Origin: Aptenodytes patagonicus
Lineage: Eukaryota; Chordata; Aves; Sphenisciformes; Spheniscidae
NCBI RefSeq assembly: GCF_965638725.1
Contig: NC_134949.1
Span: 16,800,951 to 16,864,950, forward strand
Reading direction: 5' to 3'
DNA: 64,000 nt
Shown: one piece after another, positions 13,196 through 25,610 of the stretch
How positions within the stretch are numbered: the stretch's first letter is position 1
Layout of the letters: every line of letters starts with the position of its first letter
Position numbers and translations under genes: made by a program
The notes under the pieces: model-generated
What the model was told of the DNA's origin: nothing
Database searches by the model: none
The model's input: the letters and a program-made list of their open reading frames with translations, nothing else

Positions 13196-16100
13196 GACAC
13201 ACAGTTGCAATTCAAGTAAGCTCACGATGTTTCTTGCACACAGTAAGAACAGTTTTTATTTACAGATCCACAGCTAAGTACCAAAACATCTTTCAATAAA
13301 CCACTTAGCTCCCAAGTTTCAGCAAGATCATTCTCACAGTGCTCAGGCCAGCTCTAGCAACAAACAGCTTCTCCTTCCAGCCGGAGAAGACTTTTCCACC
13401 CACGCATGGCAAACAACTCTCCCGTATCACCACATACTTCAGCAAGCCACAGTGCACCGCCAAATACAGCGGTGCCCCAAAACCCTCAAAAGCACCCCAC
13501 TCATTTCAGCTCCTGGTAGAGTTGCACGCTCCTAGCTATGGCAGCACTGCAATGGCAATTACCTGTACAAATATTTTTCCTCTTGCTTCCCGCTCCTCCT
13601 ATCCCAACTGTCCCTGAAGCTGAAGGAACAGCATGAGGCCTTGAGTTTATTCTGAGATTAAGCACAAAAACCTCACAAATTAAGGGCATTTTAGCTACAC
13701 ATTGCTAGCTAGGTTAGCACTTCCGTCTCACGGAGAGATTCTTTTTGTTTGCAAAATGATGTTTCTTAGTAAAACCAATTATCTGCATCCATCTACAGCA
13801 TACTTTTAAGAAGGATGTTCTTCAATAAAAGATACCTCAGCTGACATGCAAATGTCACTGAATCGAAAACAAAAAGCATATCCTATCTAACAAGAGATAA
13901 GCAAGGAAAGCAAAGCTTTTCAGGGAAAAACAAAATTAGGACGGTGAATATAGACAAAGAATTTGAGATAATTGGAAGCAGTCATTTTCATGGACTCTGG
14001 CTTTACACTTTTTCATTACACAATAACTAGATGATGCATTTAAAATGCAGTATGTCAACTACTACAGGGCTAACAGACACTTGAGCATTTATATTTCATA
14101 TGTGCATCATCCAATTAAAGAGTGAATATTTCAGAAGATCACCATGTGTCAGTCTCAAAAGTGTAATTACTTTGCTTTCCTCAATTTGTCCTCCAATTTT
14201 TTTTTCCTTTTAGACAGCAATGAATAGAATGAATATGTGAAGAAAATAAGAATGCTGTGAAATTTAATAATAAAACAGCAGAAAGAAATTTGCTAACTTT
14301 CTAACTAACTACACTGTTTAAAACGACATCATTGCAACAGTAAGCTTTCAAGTTTCATTTTGTTCTCTCAGACCAGACATGAAAATTCCACAAATACAAA
14401 AAATATCAAAATAAGACATTTTAGAGATGAGCAAAACTTGCTCTTCTTCTAAAACTTAATTACATACATACATAATTAACATACAATATATATTTTAAAT
14501 TACATGCAAGGATTTTTTAGCTAAACCAGTTACTAAAACAAGCAATCAGCCATGACAGAACTTGAAGTTTTCTAATTCTCAGAAATAGTCTTGCTAAAAC
14601 CCCTGACCTTATGACTTCAGGCAGCGTTGCATTAAGCAGTTGGTCACCTCACCAAGATGGCACATGACTGCCACCTTGTGGGGGGGGGGAAAATCAGACC
14701 TGCATTAAAGGGACAAAAATCCAACTGTCTGTCCCCAGAGACTACAAAATACTTTTTCCTACAATATTTTTAACAGAAGCAATCCACCTGATTTATCTAC
14801 TCACAAGAAAAGTAACACATACAAAAATATTTCAGCGTGCACATATTGCTTATAGTGTAAAATTCATGCTAATTTTGAACATGTGTTGTCAAAGAACTTA
14901 AAAGGAATGAAAAACAGAATGCTCACGAGTAACAGAAAGTACAGTTCACAGCATATATGATTATCAAACAAACTTCCCACCTTCCCAAATAACCTCCTAT
15001 TTTTAACTAAAAGAAAAAACGACGTGTTCAATTATTTGTCTTTTTTTTTTTCCACCTCAAAACAATTTAGTCATGCTGTGGCTGTTCAGCTCTCTATTTT
15101 TATTTTTCTGACAGTTATTGAAAAATCATCATTTTCTTTCTGTCTGAAAAAAAATGAACCTGAGCCTTTATTTTTAAACAGCGATTATAAAAATGTTAGC
15201 TACGCTATTTTTGTTTCCATCTTGGACATTTCAACAAATTAGTGTGATTTTTTTCTAAATGGATAACTGATTCATGAAATTTACAATAAATTATCATTTT
15301 AATGCTGTTGTAAGTAATTTCATTGCCAAATGACACCTGCTGAGGAATTAACCTGAAGTAAGCAATTATGGTTCTACCGAAACTAGAAGACCTTGGCAAC
15401 ATAAACCAGGATAAACACAGTCCTTTCTGCAAGTCTTTAAGATGAATAGCTAATAAATTACGAACAACTACAATGGAAATATTTCAGGAGCAAAATACTA
15501 AAATCAATTTTCCAAAAGATACTTGCTCCAAGATTATAAAGTATGTTTAACTAATTCTTATATCTAGATTTGACAATGCTACTGATACTTGTCAAATTTC
15601 TAAGAGATGTTGATGGAATTCGGAGACCTTTCTTTATGACTAACTACGATATAATTGCAACCATCTTGATTTCTGAGACTGAATCAGGCCAACATTGAAT
15701 ATTACCTGCAAACTTCCCGTGGTTCATCAGCAAAAGTGAAAACATAGCTTTACTCTAAAAATAAATTCTTTCATGTTTTCGTAATTCATGGACTTTCCTC
15801 TTTAATTTAAACTTATATCAACTCAGTCTGCTTTGAAATTAGCAAAATACGTTGAGAATAATTGTACTCTTAAATTAAAATATATAAGTATACCACTAAA
15901 TCCTGTGATAAACTATTATGTCATCTTATAATATTGGTTAAAAAACCCCTGACAGTTCACAGACATCTCTCTACATGTAATTTTTCTAGTGTCTTGTGAT
16001 GTGGAGCTCTAAATTTTCAGGGACTTTTTGCATTCACTTTTCTTTACAAAAGAAATGAATTAAAATTGTATATATTTAAACTTGGCTCCTTTCACTTGAA

Positions 16101-17240
16101 ACATGGCTTCTATCTCTGTTAAAAATAGGTAGGAAGCACAAACACTGTTTCTTAACAGTGTTGATAATCGAAGGCAGTCAGATACCAGTATCAATAGACA
16201 TACTCGACAAAATAAAACACGTGTGGACTACATAAGCAAAGGAATTTTTGCATCTTGTCAAGCGAATGAACACCTGCTCCCCTACACAAAGCCAGAAAAA
16301 AACCCCAGACCTAGAAGACAATTCAGAATTCTAGCCAGAGCCCCATCCCTTCCCATGTTACCATTTCAACTCACTCAATACTTAAAATTGAGGACACAAA
16401 TGAAGTTGTACTAAAACACGCAGATGCTCTTTACCTTGTTTACATTTTTACTGGTGTGGTATACAAAAACCAAATTGGAAGCAGAAGGCATGCAAGACTT
16501 CCCCCCCCCAAATCTGTCATACTAAAATCACAACAGAGGACAACATCCTGGACTCTGCAAGAACCACGCTGGATTCTTGAAAAGCAACCCATTTCGCCTT
16601 TCTCTTGCCCCTTCAACTTACAAATAAGCAAATAGGGAGTGGTCGAAAATGGCTTTCCCTATTGTACACACATTATCAACAAATTACCATACTGGCAACA
16701 GGCCAAGAAGCAAACAGTGCCCTGGCAAACAAATTCCATACAAATAAACCTATTCATTGAAGAGTGGCTTTAAGGTTTCCTTAGAAGAAACAGGGTTGCA
16801 AAAACATTGGATGGGAGAATCTGAGTTAATCACACTCTTCATAGTGTTAGCATAGGGAAGGGATCAGAGCCAGGACATAGATCTGCATATGTAAAAGGAA
16901 AAAAACCATAACGGTACCGATCTGAGTAACAACTCCGCAGTACTGACTTTTTGAGAAACAATTCCATTTCAGAGTGACTGGAGTGGCAGTAAGACAAGAT
17001 GTTTGCATAGATTTGGCTGCAGCATTTTCATTACAAAATAAGAAAAAACTTAAAAGATGCTACACAGTATGTGAAGTTTTGGATCCCCCCCGCCACATAA
17101 TTTAGTTATATTTATAAAAGTGCTTAATAGTTAACTTTAAGCGATCAAATATTTTTGAGCCTAATTAAAGTCATTTACTCACAGGAACCATTACAGCTGC
17201 CTTTTATTCTGATGATAATGCACTAGATGCTTTTAAAAGA

Positions 17241-17255
17241 ATATATATATATATA
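17241..17255. repeat. Short (AT)n microsatellite
   Basis: An uninterrupted AT dinucleotide run of about 15 bases within AT-rich DNA downstream of ALG10. Confidence 0.8.
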
Positions 17256-17599
17256 CACTCATTGTATTTTACCTTTGTAAAACAAAATACCTACTCCCTA
17301 GTTCCATTAGATTTTATATATATGAAAAACATTTAAAAGAACAATTCAGTAATGCCACTACTATTTCTTTAAGATTCACACGTCAAAGATCTTAGAAACA
17401 CTCAGTTCAATTTGGGAGTGCACTCATATCCTACTTCAATACAAACCTGTGAACACAGAACCTCAGGACATAAAAGCCTGATTATTTAAAAGGGTATTCA
17501 TTAGAGCGCATTCCACTGTGTAATGACACGTGTCAGTCTGACATACATAAATTAACTCTCTAATACGTCACATTACCAGCTGCAATTTATCTTTTGGTG

Positions 17600-18288
17600 T
17601 ACAATAACATTTATTCGCCCAAAGCAGGTACATGCACATAGCCTCCACTATATTTTCTAAATATCAGTTTGAAATAAAATTTTCAAAATGCTCTAATGAT
17701 TTAAGAGCCTACATTCTGTCTGCAAAACTAACGTAAGCATTTATTGACAAAAAATCATGAAAATTTAGTGGGATGTAGGAGGTTTTGAAAACATTATACT
17801 TCAGCAGTGGTTCATACCTTGACCGCTAGCAAACCTAGATGGAAGTGGCCTGATCCAAGGAGTAAATATGCACCCAGAGGTAACAAAAAGGTTAAACACT
17901 TAAATACTTTGTTTTAAAGAGAAACCTCTGAAACATAAACTGTCATATCTTCAAGGGCATATTATGTAATATTTTATTATAATGAAAAATGACTGTAAAC
18001 ATCTCCCTCGTTTCACATACAGAAAGTTGTTCACAAATTTCCCTTCATATTGAATTTGTTAATTCCAGGAGCTTATAAATTCAATATATGGAATATCTTT
18101 ACATTACAACAAATCAGATCTCACATTCAGTTCCAAGAAATAAACAAACGGGTTACTTCCCCAATTCCAAATGGGGAAAAAAGTCCTTACATAATGCAAA
18201 ACATACTGCTTCATTCCAGAGTCCACAGTCCTGAAACAGAACCGGGTTCTCCTAAGGGTATGAAAGTTATCAAAAAAAAAAAAAAAAG
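17600..18288 (-). other. Probable ALG10 3' UTR
   Basis: No open frame or repeat is seen directly downstream of the ALG10 stop. A 15-16 base T run (minus strand) begins two bases past the stop. AATAAA on the minus strand occurs at about 17978-17973, 17745-17740 and 17615-17610. Which one is used, and so the true end of the transcript, cannot be told from sequence. Confidence 0.4.
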
Positions 18289-21200
18289 TCACCACATAAA
18301 CCTCTGGATTTCATCACTATTTGGCCATTGGAATGTTCTGTTTAGAAAAAGATAAAAAGTTACTGCATTCACAACAATATAAAAAGCCAGCTCCAGAAGT
18401 TGTCTATATAGAGATGGAAATGGAATATTGAGCCTATATATTAAGAATGGCAAAATAAAGTAACGAAATTCTAGCAATTTTTGAGGAACCGTGACTGCTA
18501 ATAAACATACAAAATACATTAAGATCCAGAATATCGATTTTGATTTTAGTGTATCAGCAAAACTCCAGCCAGCAAATATATAGACTGGAACCAATACATA
18601 TTTTACAAGATCGTGTCTTTGGAAGACTTTTCTCCAAACATAGAATGTATAGTGTCTGTTATCCGCTAGTAAATACTTATGAACATAAGTAAATTTCCAG
18701 ATCAGGAATAAAGAGATAACGGCAATTAAGCTGTACTGCACAGGGTGCTTTCGTAATGACAGAAGGAATTTCCTGATTTTAGTAGGGGTCAATAAATGAG
18801 GGAATGAAAAAAAGACAGTGAAGGACAGAAAATAGAACAGCTGAGGAAAGTGCAAACAGGCTTCGTGGCTACTTCTGTCACCAACAACTATTCCACCATT
18901 GATGAAGACAAAAATGAAGAACACAGTTACTAATATGATGTATGGCCAAGTTAAAGCAGTAAGTATAACTAGGTTTTTAGGCGTTATGAGGTATTCAATA
19001 AGAAACTGCAATATTCTGATCAAATCTGAAAATGATCCTTTCCTGGAAGAAATCTTTTCATCTTTCTTTTTCTGTAACTCTGTCTTCCAGGCTTCATTTA
19101 GCTTCTCTGCAACAATATTTCCAGCACAAAAAACTGTCCACACAATATTCGTCTGACGAAACATGAAGCCACAAAATCCAAGGAGAGCTGAAGTTTTATG
19201 GTTACCATAAAGGCACATTAAATAGGCAAAGAGAGTAAAAAATACTGAACCTGGGTCCGTGTAATAAAGGAATGTAAAAAAATAAAGGGTGGGAAACATT
19301 GCAAGAGTTAATGTAGACAAGATTCTCTGGAAACCAGACACAGCCTAGAGAAGAAGCAGAAAAATGTGGTTAGCAATGTCCAATAAAAATAAAATTTAAA
19401 AAAAAAAAAGAGTATTATTCCTAAGAATTCCATTAACACAATATAACATCTCTTATGCTCTTTGGTGCCATTACTGCACAAGCACGCATACTATATTTTT
19501 GTTAACCTCCTGCTATGTTAGTACAGAGTGTCAGACTATACAATGTTAAAAGACAAATGAAAGTATGGAACGTTATTGCAGGTGAGTTAAAAATATGGCA
19601 ATGAAAATACACCAACTTCTTTCATATGTCAGGCGTTCACATATTTGTGGCATTAAAATCATTGTGGGAGTATAATTGCTCCCATACCTAGAATAAAAAA
19701 GCTGCACTAATGGGCAAAAGAAAAAAAAAAAACCAATGTTTTATGCCCCTGCAATTTCATCATCACATTCTGTTTATTTGTGAGACAGCAGAACACATCA
19801 TTTTATGCTTCTACTATTGCCTCTTTTGAAGCCAGTCCACAGAGCGGCCAGTTCCAAGTTTCTAATCTTTGGTGCAGCTTTTATTGTTTATCTTCATTAT
19901 AATTCATGAGTTAGAAAAGAAACTTTAAAGAAGGTAGGAGACCATGCAGTTAAAAACTCCTCCCAGTTATCCCACTCACTACATGATGCAACGCAATTCA
20001 CAACATTAAAAAATGTTGCATGTTGTTTCTGAATGATGTAGCATGGGGTGAAACAGCCAGTCACCACCTTACAGAAAAGAGGAACAGAGAAAATGCCGAG
20101 TTCAAAGAAGTGCCAACAATACAACTACATTTTCTAATGCCTAGACTACTGTCATGAAACCTTTGGTTTTCTTACATTTGTATTTCCACCTCCAAGCATA
20201 AAATTAAAAGTGTTCCGAAAGTAGAAACAATTTATTGAATTTGACCCAATTCTGCATAGTCCTACCATGTGCTTAAACATGAAGAATCTCCTGTAAGAAA
20301 ATAGATCAGAAGAAATTTTCTTTATAGTAAAGGAATCCTTCAGTTATCGGGGAACAGGAAAAAATATCTTCATGGTTAAGGTGAAACTAAAGAACTTCAC
20401 TAAGGTGAAAGATTTTGAATAGGCCATTAACCACTGGAACAATTTACCTACTGCAGTGGTGGTTGCTCCACCACTTTAAACATACAAAATTCTTGTATCC
20501 AAGCTGAACTGTTACAGTCTGGGTGGGTGGACAGCTAGACAGGTAAAAACTGTCTGGATGGTTAACTGGCCACACTCCATCCAAAGGCGAGTGTAACAAC
20601 CAGAGTATCACAGGGATCTATACTGGGACCTGTCTTGTTTAACATCTTTATTGATGACTTGAGGGCAGCGAGAGTACATTCTCATCAAGTCTGCAGATGA
20701 TACTAAACTGGGGGGACCAGGCAATATGCTGAAGAGCAAAGTTGCCATCCAGAGTGACCTAGACAGGCTGGAGGAATGGGGCAACAGAAATACTACGAAA
20801 TTCAACAAGGACAAATGCAAATGCCTGCACCTGGAAAGGAAGAAATCCCCACAATGATACAGGCTGGGCACAGAGTAGGTGAGGAGCTGCTGCTCTGTGA
20901 AAAGGGACCTGGGGGTCTTGGCAGATAGCAAGGTGAACATGAGCTGGCAGCATGCCCTAGCACTAAGGAACAGCAACAGCCTCCTGGGCTGCATTAACAG
21001 GAGCATAGCAGCAGATCAAGGGAAATTATTATCCCTCTTTACTCTATTTGTTCAGCTGCACCTAGAATATCACATCCAATTTTGTGCCCTGTGATACAAA
21101 AAAGGCACTAGTAAACTGCAGCAATGGCAGAGGGCCACCAAGACAGTTGAGGGCTGAAGCACCTGCCCTAAGAGTAGAGGCTGAGGGAGCTGGCCTTGTT

Positions 21201-22695
21201 CAGCCTGGAAAATAGATGTCTTGGGGAGACCGAACAGCAGCCTAGCAATACCTCTGAAGATGTCAACAGGTAAAGGGAGCCAGGCTCCTTAAAGTGGTAC
21301 ACGGTGGGAGGACAAGAGACAAGAGTCATAAACTGAAATGCAAGGTTCAGACCGGATGTAAGAAAAACCTTCTTCACCGTAACGCCAGTCAGGCATGGAA
21401 CAGGTTGCCCAGAGAGGTTCTGCAGTCACTCTCCATCCTTGGAGAGTTTTCCAGGCCCCAACCCTGAGCAATGTGGTCTGATCTCAGAGCTGGCCTGCTT
21501 TGAGCTGGAGGTTGGACTTCCTAAGGTCCCTTCCAACCTAAATCATTCTCCAATTCTTTCCAACTTGAATTATTGTCCGGTTCTAAATATTGACATCAAA
21601 TCTGGTATCTTTCTAAAGAACGCATTTTAGTTTAAACACAGCTCACAGGGCTTCACTCAGGATTCACTGGTTGAAGTTTTGGGGAGAGTCTGAAGCAATT
21701 CCAACTAGATGAGCATTCAGACCTTTGGATAGTAAGCCTATATGCGTACTAACTTTTATTTCAATGGGACTACTTATAGTAATGCACAAGAGTAAATTTT
21801 TAGAGGATTGCACCCTGACAGAGAAAAAAGATATTAAAAAAATTTAGAGAAAAGGAATGTGCCTCCTTGGCCAAACTGGTAGTAGTACTTGCAGTTATAT
21901 AAAACTGAGGACAGCTCACATATGTAGTGAAGCGAACATACACAGAGCCATCAAAATTGCTTGTATGAGCGCATAAAATTATTCTACTTTGACTGTACCT
22001 TATTCTTTTGATGGATCTTGAACAGAAGTAAATACAGTAAATAGAAGTTCCCAGCACTGAAAAGGAGGTTAATAAACCTGAGCATTCCCGCAGAGCACAC
22101 CACGCTTCCCGTCCACCCGAAGAGCCACGCCGCGGGCTTCACTGCTCCCACTGAGACCAGGTACAAGCCCGGCAGCGTGGTGACCATGGGATCCCACTGG
22201 AAAGTGGAGAGAGAAACAGGGTTACGGAGCTGCTACCACACAAAAACGGGACCAGAGACGCACGACGGGTTACGAGGTACCGTCCCTACCCACGCCCCAT
22301 TCTGTTAGCTTGGATGTTTAGCGAATTTCTGGCATTATTAGACTGACATTTTTGAACACTTTGTATCCTGCCCTGCGCACTACTGCACCACCAAGTAACA
22401 GAAAGCAGAAACCAGCGTTTTGGACAACAATGACCACAAATGATTCCCTTTTCAAAGCGCCCACGGTATGTTTATAGAAATCATCGATCCTGACTGGAAA
22501 ACACGAGCCGGGACGGCTCCCGCGCAGCACCTGGAGGAAGCGGCCGCGGCAGTAGGCCTGCGCCTGGGGGACGTGGAAGGCCTCGTCCATGTAGGGCCCG
22601 CGCTGGTGGCGGTTGATCGCCGCGAAGAGCAGGCACGACAGCAGGAAGGCGCCGCTCATGGCGGCGGCGAAGCCGTGGGCCTCGGACCGCTCCAT
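18289..22695 (-). CDS. ALG10: ALG10, dolichyl-P-Glc:Glc2Man9GlcNAc2-PP-dolichol alpha-1,2-glucosyltransferase
   Basis: This is the DIE2/ALG10 family ER membrane enzyme. It adds the third, terminal glucose to the lipid-linked oligosaccharide, using dolichyl-phosphate glucose, before transfer to protein. The coding exons on the minus strand are 22695-22531 (55 codons), 22196-21999 (66) and 19344-18289 (351 plus stop), giving 472 aa; human ALG10 is about 473. All junctions use GT and AG and both introns are phase 0. The N-terminal luminal motif PYMDEAFHVPQAQ covers residues 34-46. Further family blocks are FGFCG/FMFRQTNIVW-type, GGIVVGDRSSHEACLHFPQL, LLADNRHYTFYVW and the C-terminal FQWPNSDEIQRFMW. 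Many hydrophobic stretches fit a polytopic membrane protein. The start has A at -3 and G at +4. A long T run follows the stop (minus strand). Candidate poly(A) signals, TTTATT on plus, lie at 17973, 17740 and 17610. Confidence 0.97.
20380..20510 (+). mobile_element. Possible ancient LINE (CR1/L2-like) 3' scrap
   Basis: A conceptual plus-strand translation gives NHWNNLPTAVVVAPPL, resembling the [20 protein letters not shown] block near the C-terminus of CR1 ORF2. Stops and divergence are frequent. It lies just before a clearer CR1 copy whose reading begins in the middle of the RT. This may therefore be an older separate insertion, or a rearranged part of the same element. Confidence 0.35.
20515..21560 (+). 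mobile_element. Degraded CR1 LINE copy, RT C-terminal half to 3' end
   Basis: Plus-strand reading gives [19 protein letters not shown], then [17 protein letters not shown] (the degraded FADDT box), LDRLEEWGN, EKGDLGVLADSKVNMSWQHALALR and a block corresponding to ELALFSLENRC. It ends near 21560 with the usual CR1 tail context CCTTCCAACCTAAA followed by a degraded ATTCT-type repeat. Many stops and frame changes show an old insertion. It lies antisense to its host gene, ALG10. Confidence 0.85.
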
Positions 22696-23195
22696 GCTGC
22701 CGCCGCGCTGGCCGGGAAGGGGCCGCCCTTCCGGGAAGGGCTGGGCGCGGGGAGGAGGGGCCTGGCGGCGCCGGGCCGCGGCGGAGGCGCTTGCCGAGCG
22801 GCGGTGAGGGGCTGTGGGGCGCGGCGGCGGCCGGGCCGGGAGAGCGGGCGGGAGGAGCCAGGCGCGGGCGGCGGCTCCCGTCGGCGCGGCCGCTGCCCGG
22901 CGGGAAGGGGCGAGGAGAGCGGCGGGCCGGGCCGGGCCGGGCCGAGCCGAGCCGAGCCGAGCCGCCCGGCGGGCGGGCGGGAGGTGCGGCCTGCCTTCGG
23001 CCGTGGAGCCCGCAGGCGTGGGGGTTCCCCTCTAAGAAGCGTTGAAAACCGTATATGAATGGTTGCGTGTTATTAAAATTCTGTTCTGTGCGAGACAAGA
23101 GTGGGTGCGTCTTTGTGTAATCGTTACTCTGGCAAACGCTGTAGGGCTGGTGCTGCGGAGCGCTGCCCGGGGCCGGTCTGCGCCATCGGTGCGAG
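22696..23195. promoter_or_regulatory. Head-to-head CpG-island promoter of ALG10 and TPRKB
   Basis: The ALG10 start codon (minus, 22695) and TPRKB start codon (plus, 23196) are only 500 bp apart and diverge. Most of the interval, and ALG10 exon 1 itself, is very rich in G, C and CpG, and no TATA box is evident. A CTTCCGG (ETS-family site on the minus strand) lies at 22728-22734 inside the near-palindromic CCCTTCCGGGAAGGG. A pentanucleotide array occupies 22924-22963. The TPRKB-proximal part (about 23040-23110) drops to AT-rich sequence. This layout is the usual form of a bidirectional promoter between two housekeeping genes. Transcription start sites are not determinable by eye. Confidence 0.75.
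22924..22963. repeat. Pentanucleotide array (GGGCC)4(GAGCC)4
   Basis: Eight perfect 5 bp units form two blocks, four GGGCC (22924-22943) then four GAGCC (22944-22963). A G-to-A change at unit position 2 separates the blocks, so one variant spread by slippage next to the other. The array lies in the shared ALG10/TPRKB promoter, inside GC-rich DNA that extends on both sides. Confidence 0.9.
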
Positions 23196-25575
23196 ATGGA
23201 TTTAAGGCACCAGCTGGAGCTGTTCCCTGACTGCAGCGTGACTCTCCTCCTCTTTAACCACGTGAAAAATGCCGCTGCTCTAAGAAAAAAAGCCATGGAA
23301 GGATCCATTGAAGGAGCATTAATAAACCCTGCAATGGTGAGTGAATGCTTGTGTCGACCTGTTTGTACTGCGTTACGGTTTTGAAGGCAGTGTGGAAGTC
23401 CTTCTCTCTGGGAACTCTGTGGAAAACGACCTGCGCTTGTAATCCCTGTCACACGAGTTGCTACACACGTACTTCGCTTTCTCAGCACAAATGCCCCTCC
23501 TTTGATTTCATTACAGTGTTGTGCAGTGTAAGGGTTCATCTGTGTAAAAGAAACAGCCTTGGCAGGATTGGCCAAGACAATTGTTGTCTTGATTTGCCTC
23601 ACATCCTACTTGGTGGAGCTATTTAAATCTACTTCCATCTGTAAAAGGTAGTACTGATTGCTTAATGCTGTCAAAAATCTACTATTTGGAGCCTTTGTTC
23701 TCATGTAGACACCTAACTAGTTTCTGAATCTAGTCTTTTTTGTTAGAATTCACAAAGCAGTAGTTAGGGAAGGAAAAAAAAGAATCTACTCTGGCAATTT
23801 ACTGACAGAAGATTTATTAATGTGATTCTTTTTTCAAAAGATTTCAGTAACCTGATTGAGAGAGTGTAATCTTTATGTCAAGTATTATCCCACGCAGGAA
23901 ATAATCACATTGACTTTGGAATAGCAAGGATTGCTAAAATAACTAGCAGAATACTGTTTTGCTCACTTCTACGATTGCAGATTTAGGCTATCAAAATTGA
24001 GTGGTCAGGATTTTTTCAGAGTTCAAAATAGTGTGTTAAATTTCTGTTTTTCTTCTGTTGTGTTTTACAGATTGTAGATCCTTTTCAAATTCTTGTGGCA
24101 GCCAACAAAGCAGTTCATCTACACAAGATAGGTAAAATGAAGACCAGAACTCTCTATGCAGAAATTATTTTCAGCCTTTCACCAAACAACAATGTAAGTT
24201 TTACTGAACAAATGTCTTTTTTGCCAGAGAAGCTTGCTAAGATCCATGCAGCCAAACTAAATATACGTATTCACTTAACTGTTTACCTGGCTACTAATAG
24301 AAGTTACTGCTATTTTTAATAACACTAATATGCTGTTATCTCTTGTAGCTTGTCAGAATTCCCTTAATGTAACGTGTGTCAATTTATACTCTTGGTTTAT
24401 TTGACCCAGTAACTGAAAAGGTTGTTTATATGTAGTGAGAAAGTGACTTATGGTATTTGACATTTTTTGTCTTTTCTTAAGATTTCAGATGCATTTAAAA
24501 AGTTTGGCATTTCAGACAGTGACACAGCAGTACTCATTGTTCTGATTGTGGACAGAGAAAAAACTGTAAATCTGGAAGATATAGCATCTCAGGTAGAAGG
24601 CCAACAGGTTTCTCTAGATGAACTCCCCCAACTAACAGACACTGCCAAAGTTAAAAAGGTATGTAGCCAAAAGAGATGACTGGTGTAGGAAAAAGGGATT
24701 GTTTATTTAGTTGTCTGATTAAATATCAATGGACATAATTAACTTAGGGTCTGTATTTCTTTAGCACAACTGAAAGCTTGTTTTAAGTGAACCTTGATTA
24801 TTTCTTTCTTACAATTTTTTTACTTGAAAAAAGTTCTAGTTGTCGTACCCTGACATCACAAATTTTAAGTCTTCAAATTCATAACATTGTCAGGAAGTTG
24901 GAACATAAAAATAAATTCCAGATTGCTGCCTACCATTCAGGCACTTTTCTTCCCGTTTTCTCAGGCAAATACCGATTTAATTAAAAATAAACTTTCATTC
25001 CTGAACAGTTTCATAATCTTAGGCACATAAATAGTCCCAGCGTGTGCGGCTAAAATAAAAATGTGTTGATTAGCTGCTAGGAGCAGTGTTAGGGCATGTG
25101 TGCTCTTAACAGATGACCAAATGCTAGATAGGTACCTTGAAGCATATGTGTTTCACTTGATAAAATTCAAGTAACTTAAATCATCTTGATCATGTCCATC
25201 AAGGTAGTGATGGGAGACATAGGAATAAAATTGGACAAATCATAGCATATAACGTGGAGCTAAAAGTGCTGCTCTCATTCAGTTTCTTAGCTTTCCTTTA
25301 TGTCTTGCGGTTTCAGAATTTGCTTGGTTCCTCGGTCCCTATTTTGTCTTGCAGTCACAAGATAGGAATTTCCAATGTAAAAAGTGGGGGAGAGGGGGAA
25401 GTCTTTTCTTGTGTACATAGTTTTAGAAGATACGTGGTCAATTTTTTTCTTCCGTATACAGCTTTTATGTTTTTCTTTTTTTCTGCAGATGTACAAAGTT
25501 ACTCCGCAGGAAGAAAAAATCGGCACCTTATTGGATAGTATTGTTTGCAGAATGTCAACAAAAGATGTTTTATGA
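23196..25575 (+). CDS. TPRKB: TPRKB, EKC/KEOPS complex subunit (Cgi121 homologue)
   Basis: This is the TP53RK-binding protein, the CGI-121 subunit of KEOPS. KEOPS makes N6-threonylcarbamoyladenosine at position 37 of ANN-decoding tRNAs. In yeast and archaea Cgi121 binds the kinase subunit Bud32 and helps recruit tRNA. The four exons are 23196-23336 (47 codons), 24071-24193 (41), 24482-24658 (59) and 25489-25575 (28 plus stop). All introns are phase 0 with GT and AG ends. The protein is 175 aa, the same as human TPRKB. It begins [20 protein letters not shown], contains [20 protein letters not shown] across the first junction and ends [18 protein letters not shown] lies at 25585-25590, only ten bases past the stop, so the 3' UTR is probably very short. 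The start ATG has G at -3 and +4. Confidence 0.96.
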
Positions 25576-25584
25576 AAATGTGGA

Positions 25585-25590
25585 AATAAA
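25585..25590 (+). other. Poly(A) signal AATAAA for TPRKB
   Basis: A canonical hexamer ten bases after the TPRKB stop codon. It is followed by TTTGTTTTAAAGG and is the first signal downstream, so cleavage shortly after about 25605 is likely. Confidence 0.6.
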
Positions 25591-25610
25591 TTTGTTTTAA
25601 AGGAAAAAGA

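Larger units (their letters stand above)
1421..17600. other. Long AT-rich region without a recognisable gene
   Basis: I see no exon series, recognisable protein family, RNA gene or clear CR1 copy in these 16 kb. Open frames are short and lack family motifs; the longest is 231 codons at 5696-6391. GC content rises locally around 3050-3560 and 5860-6120. Small structures present are a 24 bp perfect palindrome (7170-7193), an inverted/direct repeat cluster (12338-12418), a 24 bp tandem pair (13148-13195) and an (AT)n tract (17241-17255). It may hold regulatory elements or a non-coding transcript, but nothing in the sequence alone proves either. Confidence 0.6.
19345..21998 (-). other. ALG10 intron 2, holding an old CR1 copy
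   Basis: This 2.65 kb intron separates exon 2, ending in KIHQKNK, from exon 3, starting AVSGFQR. The donor is AAG|GTACAG and the acceptor TCTCTAG|GC on the minus strand. The only content recognised is the CR1 copy in plus orientation at about 20515-21560 and a possible older LINE scrap at 20380-20510. The remainder is AT-rich without features. Confidence 0.85.

Noticed and set aside
18272-18287. A homopolymer next to the ALG10 stop as a retroposon tail
   Set aside because: ALG10 has introns and the run is on the wrong strand for a processed-gene tail. It is a T tract in the 3' UTR.
22468-23058. 196-codon plus-strand frame antisense to ALG10 exon 1
   Set aside because: Low-complexity Gly/Ala/Arg translation in the same CpG island, with no splice or family support.
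22481-23602. 373-codon minus-strand open frame across the ALG10/TPRKB promoter
   Set aside because: It overlaps ALG10 exon 1 in another frame and TPRKB exon 1 on the opposite strand, and consists mainly of Pro/Arg/Gly from GC-rich DNA. It is a composition artefact of the CpG island.
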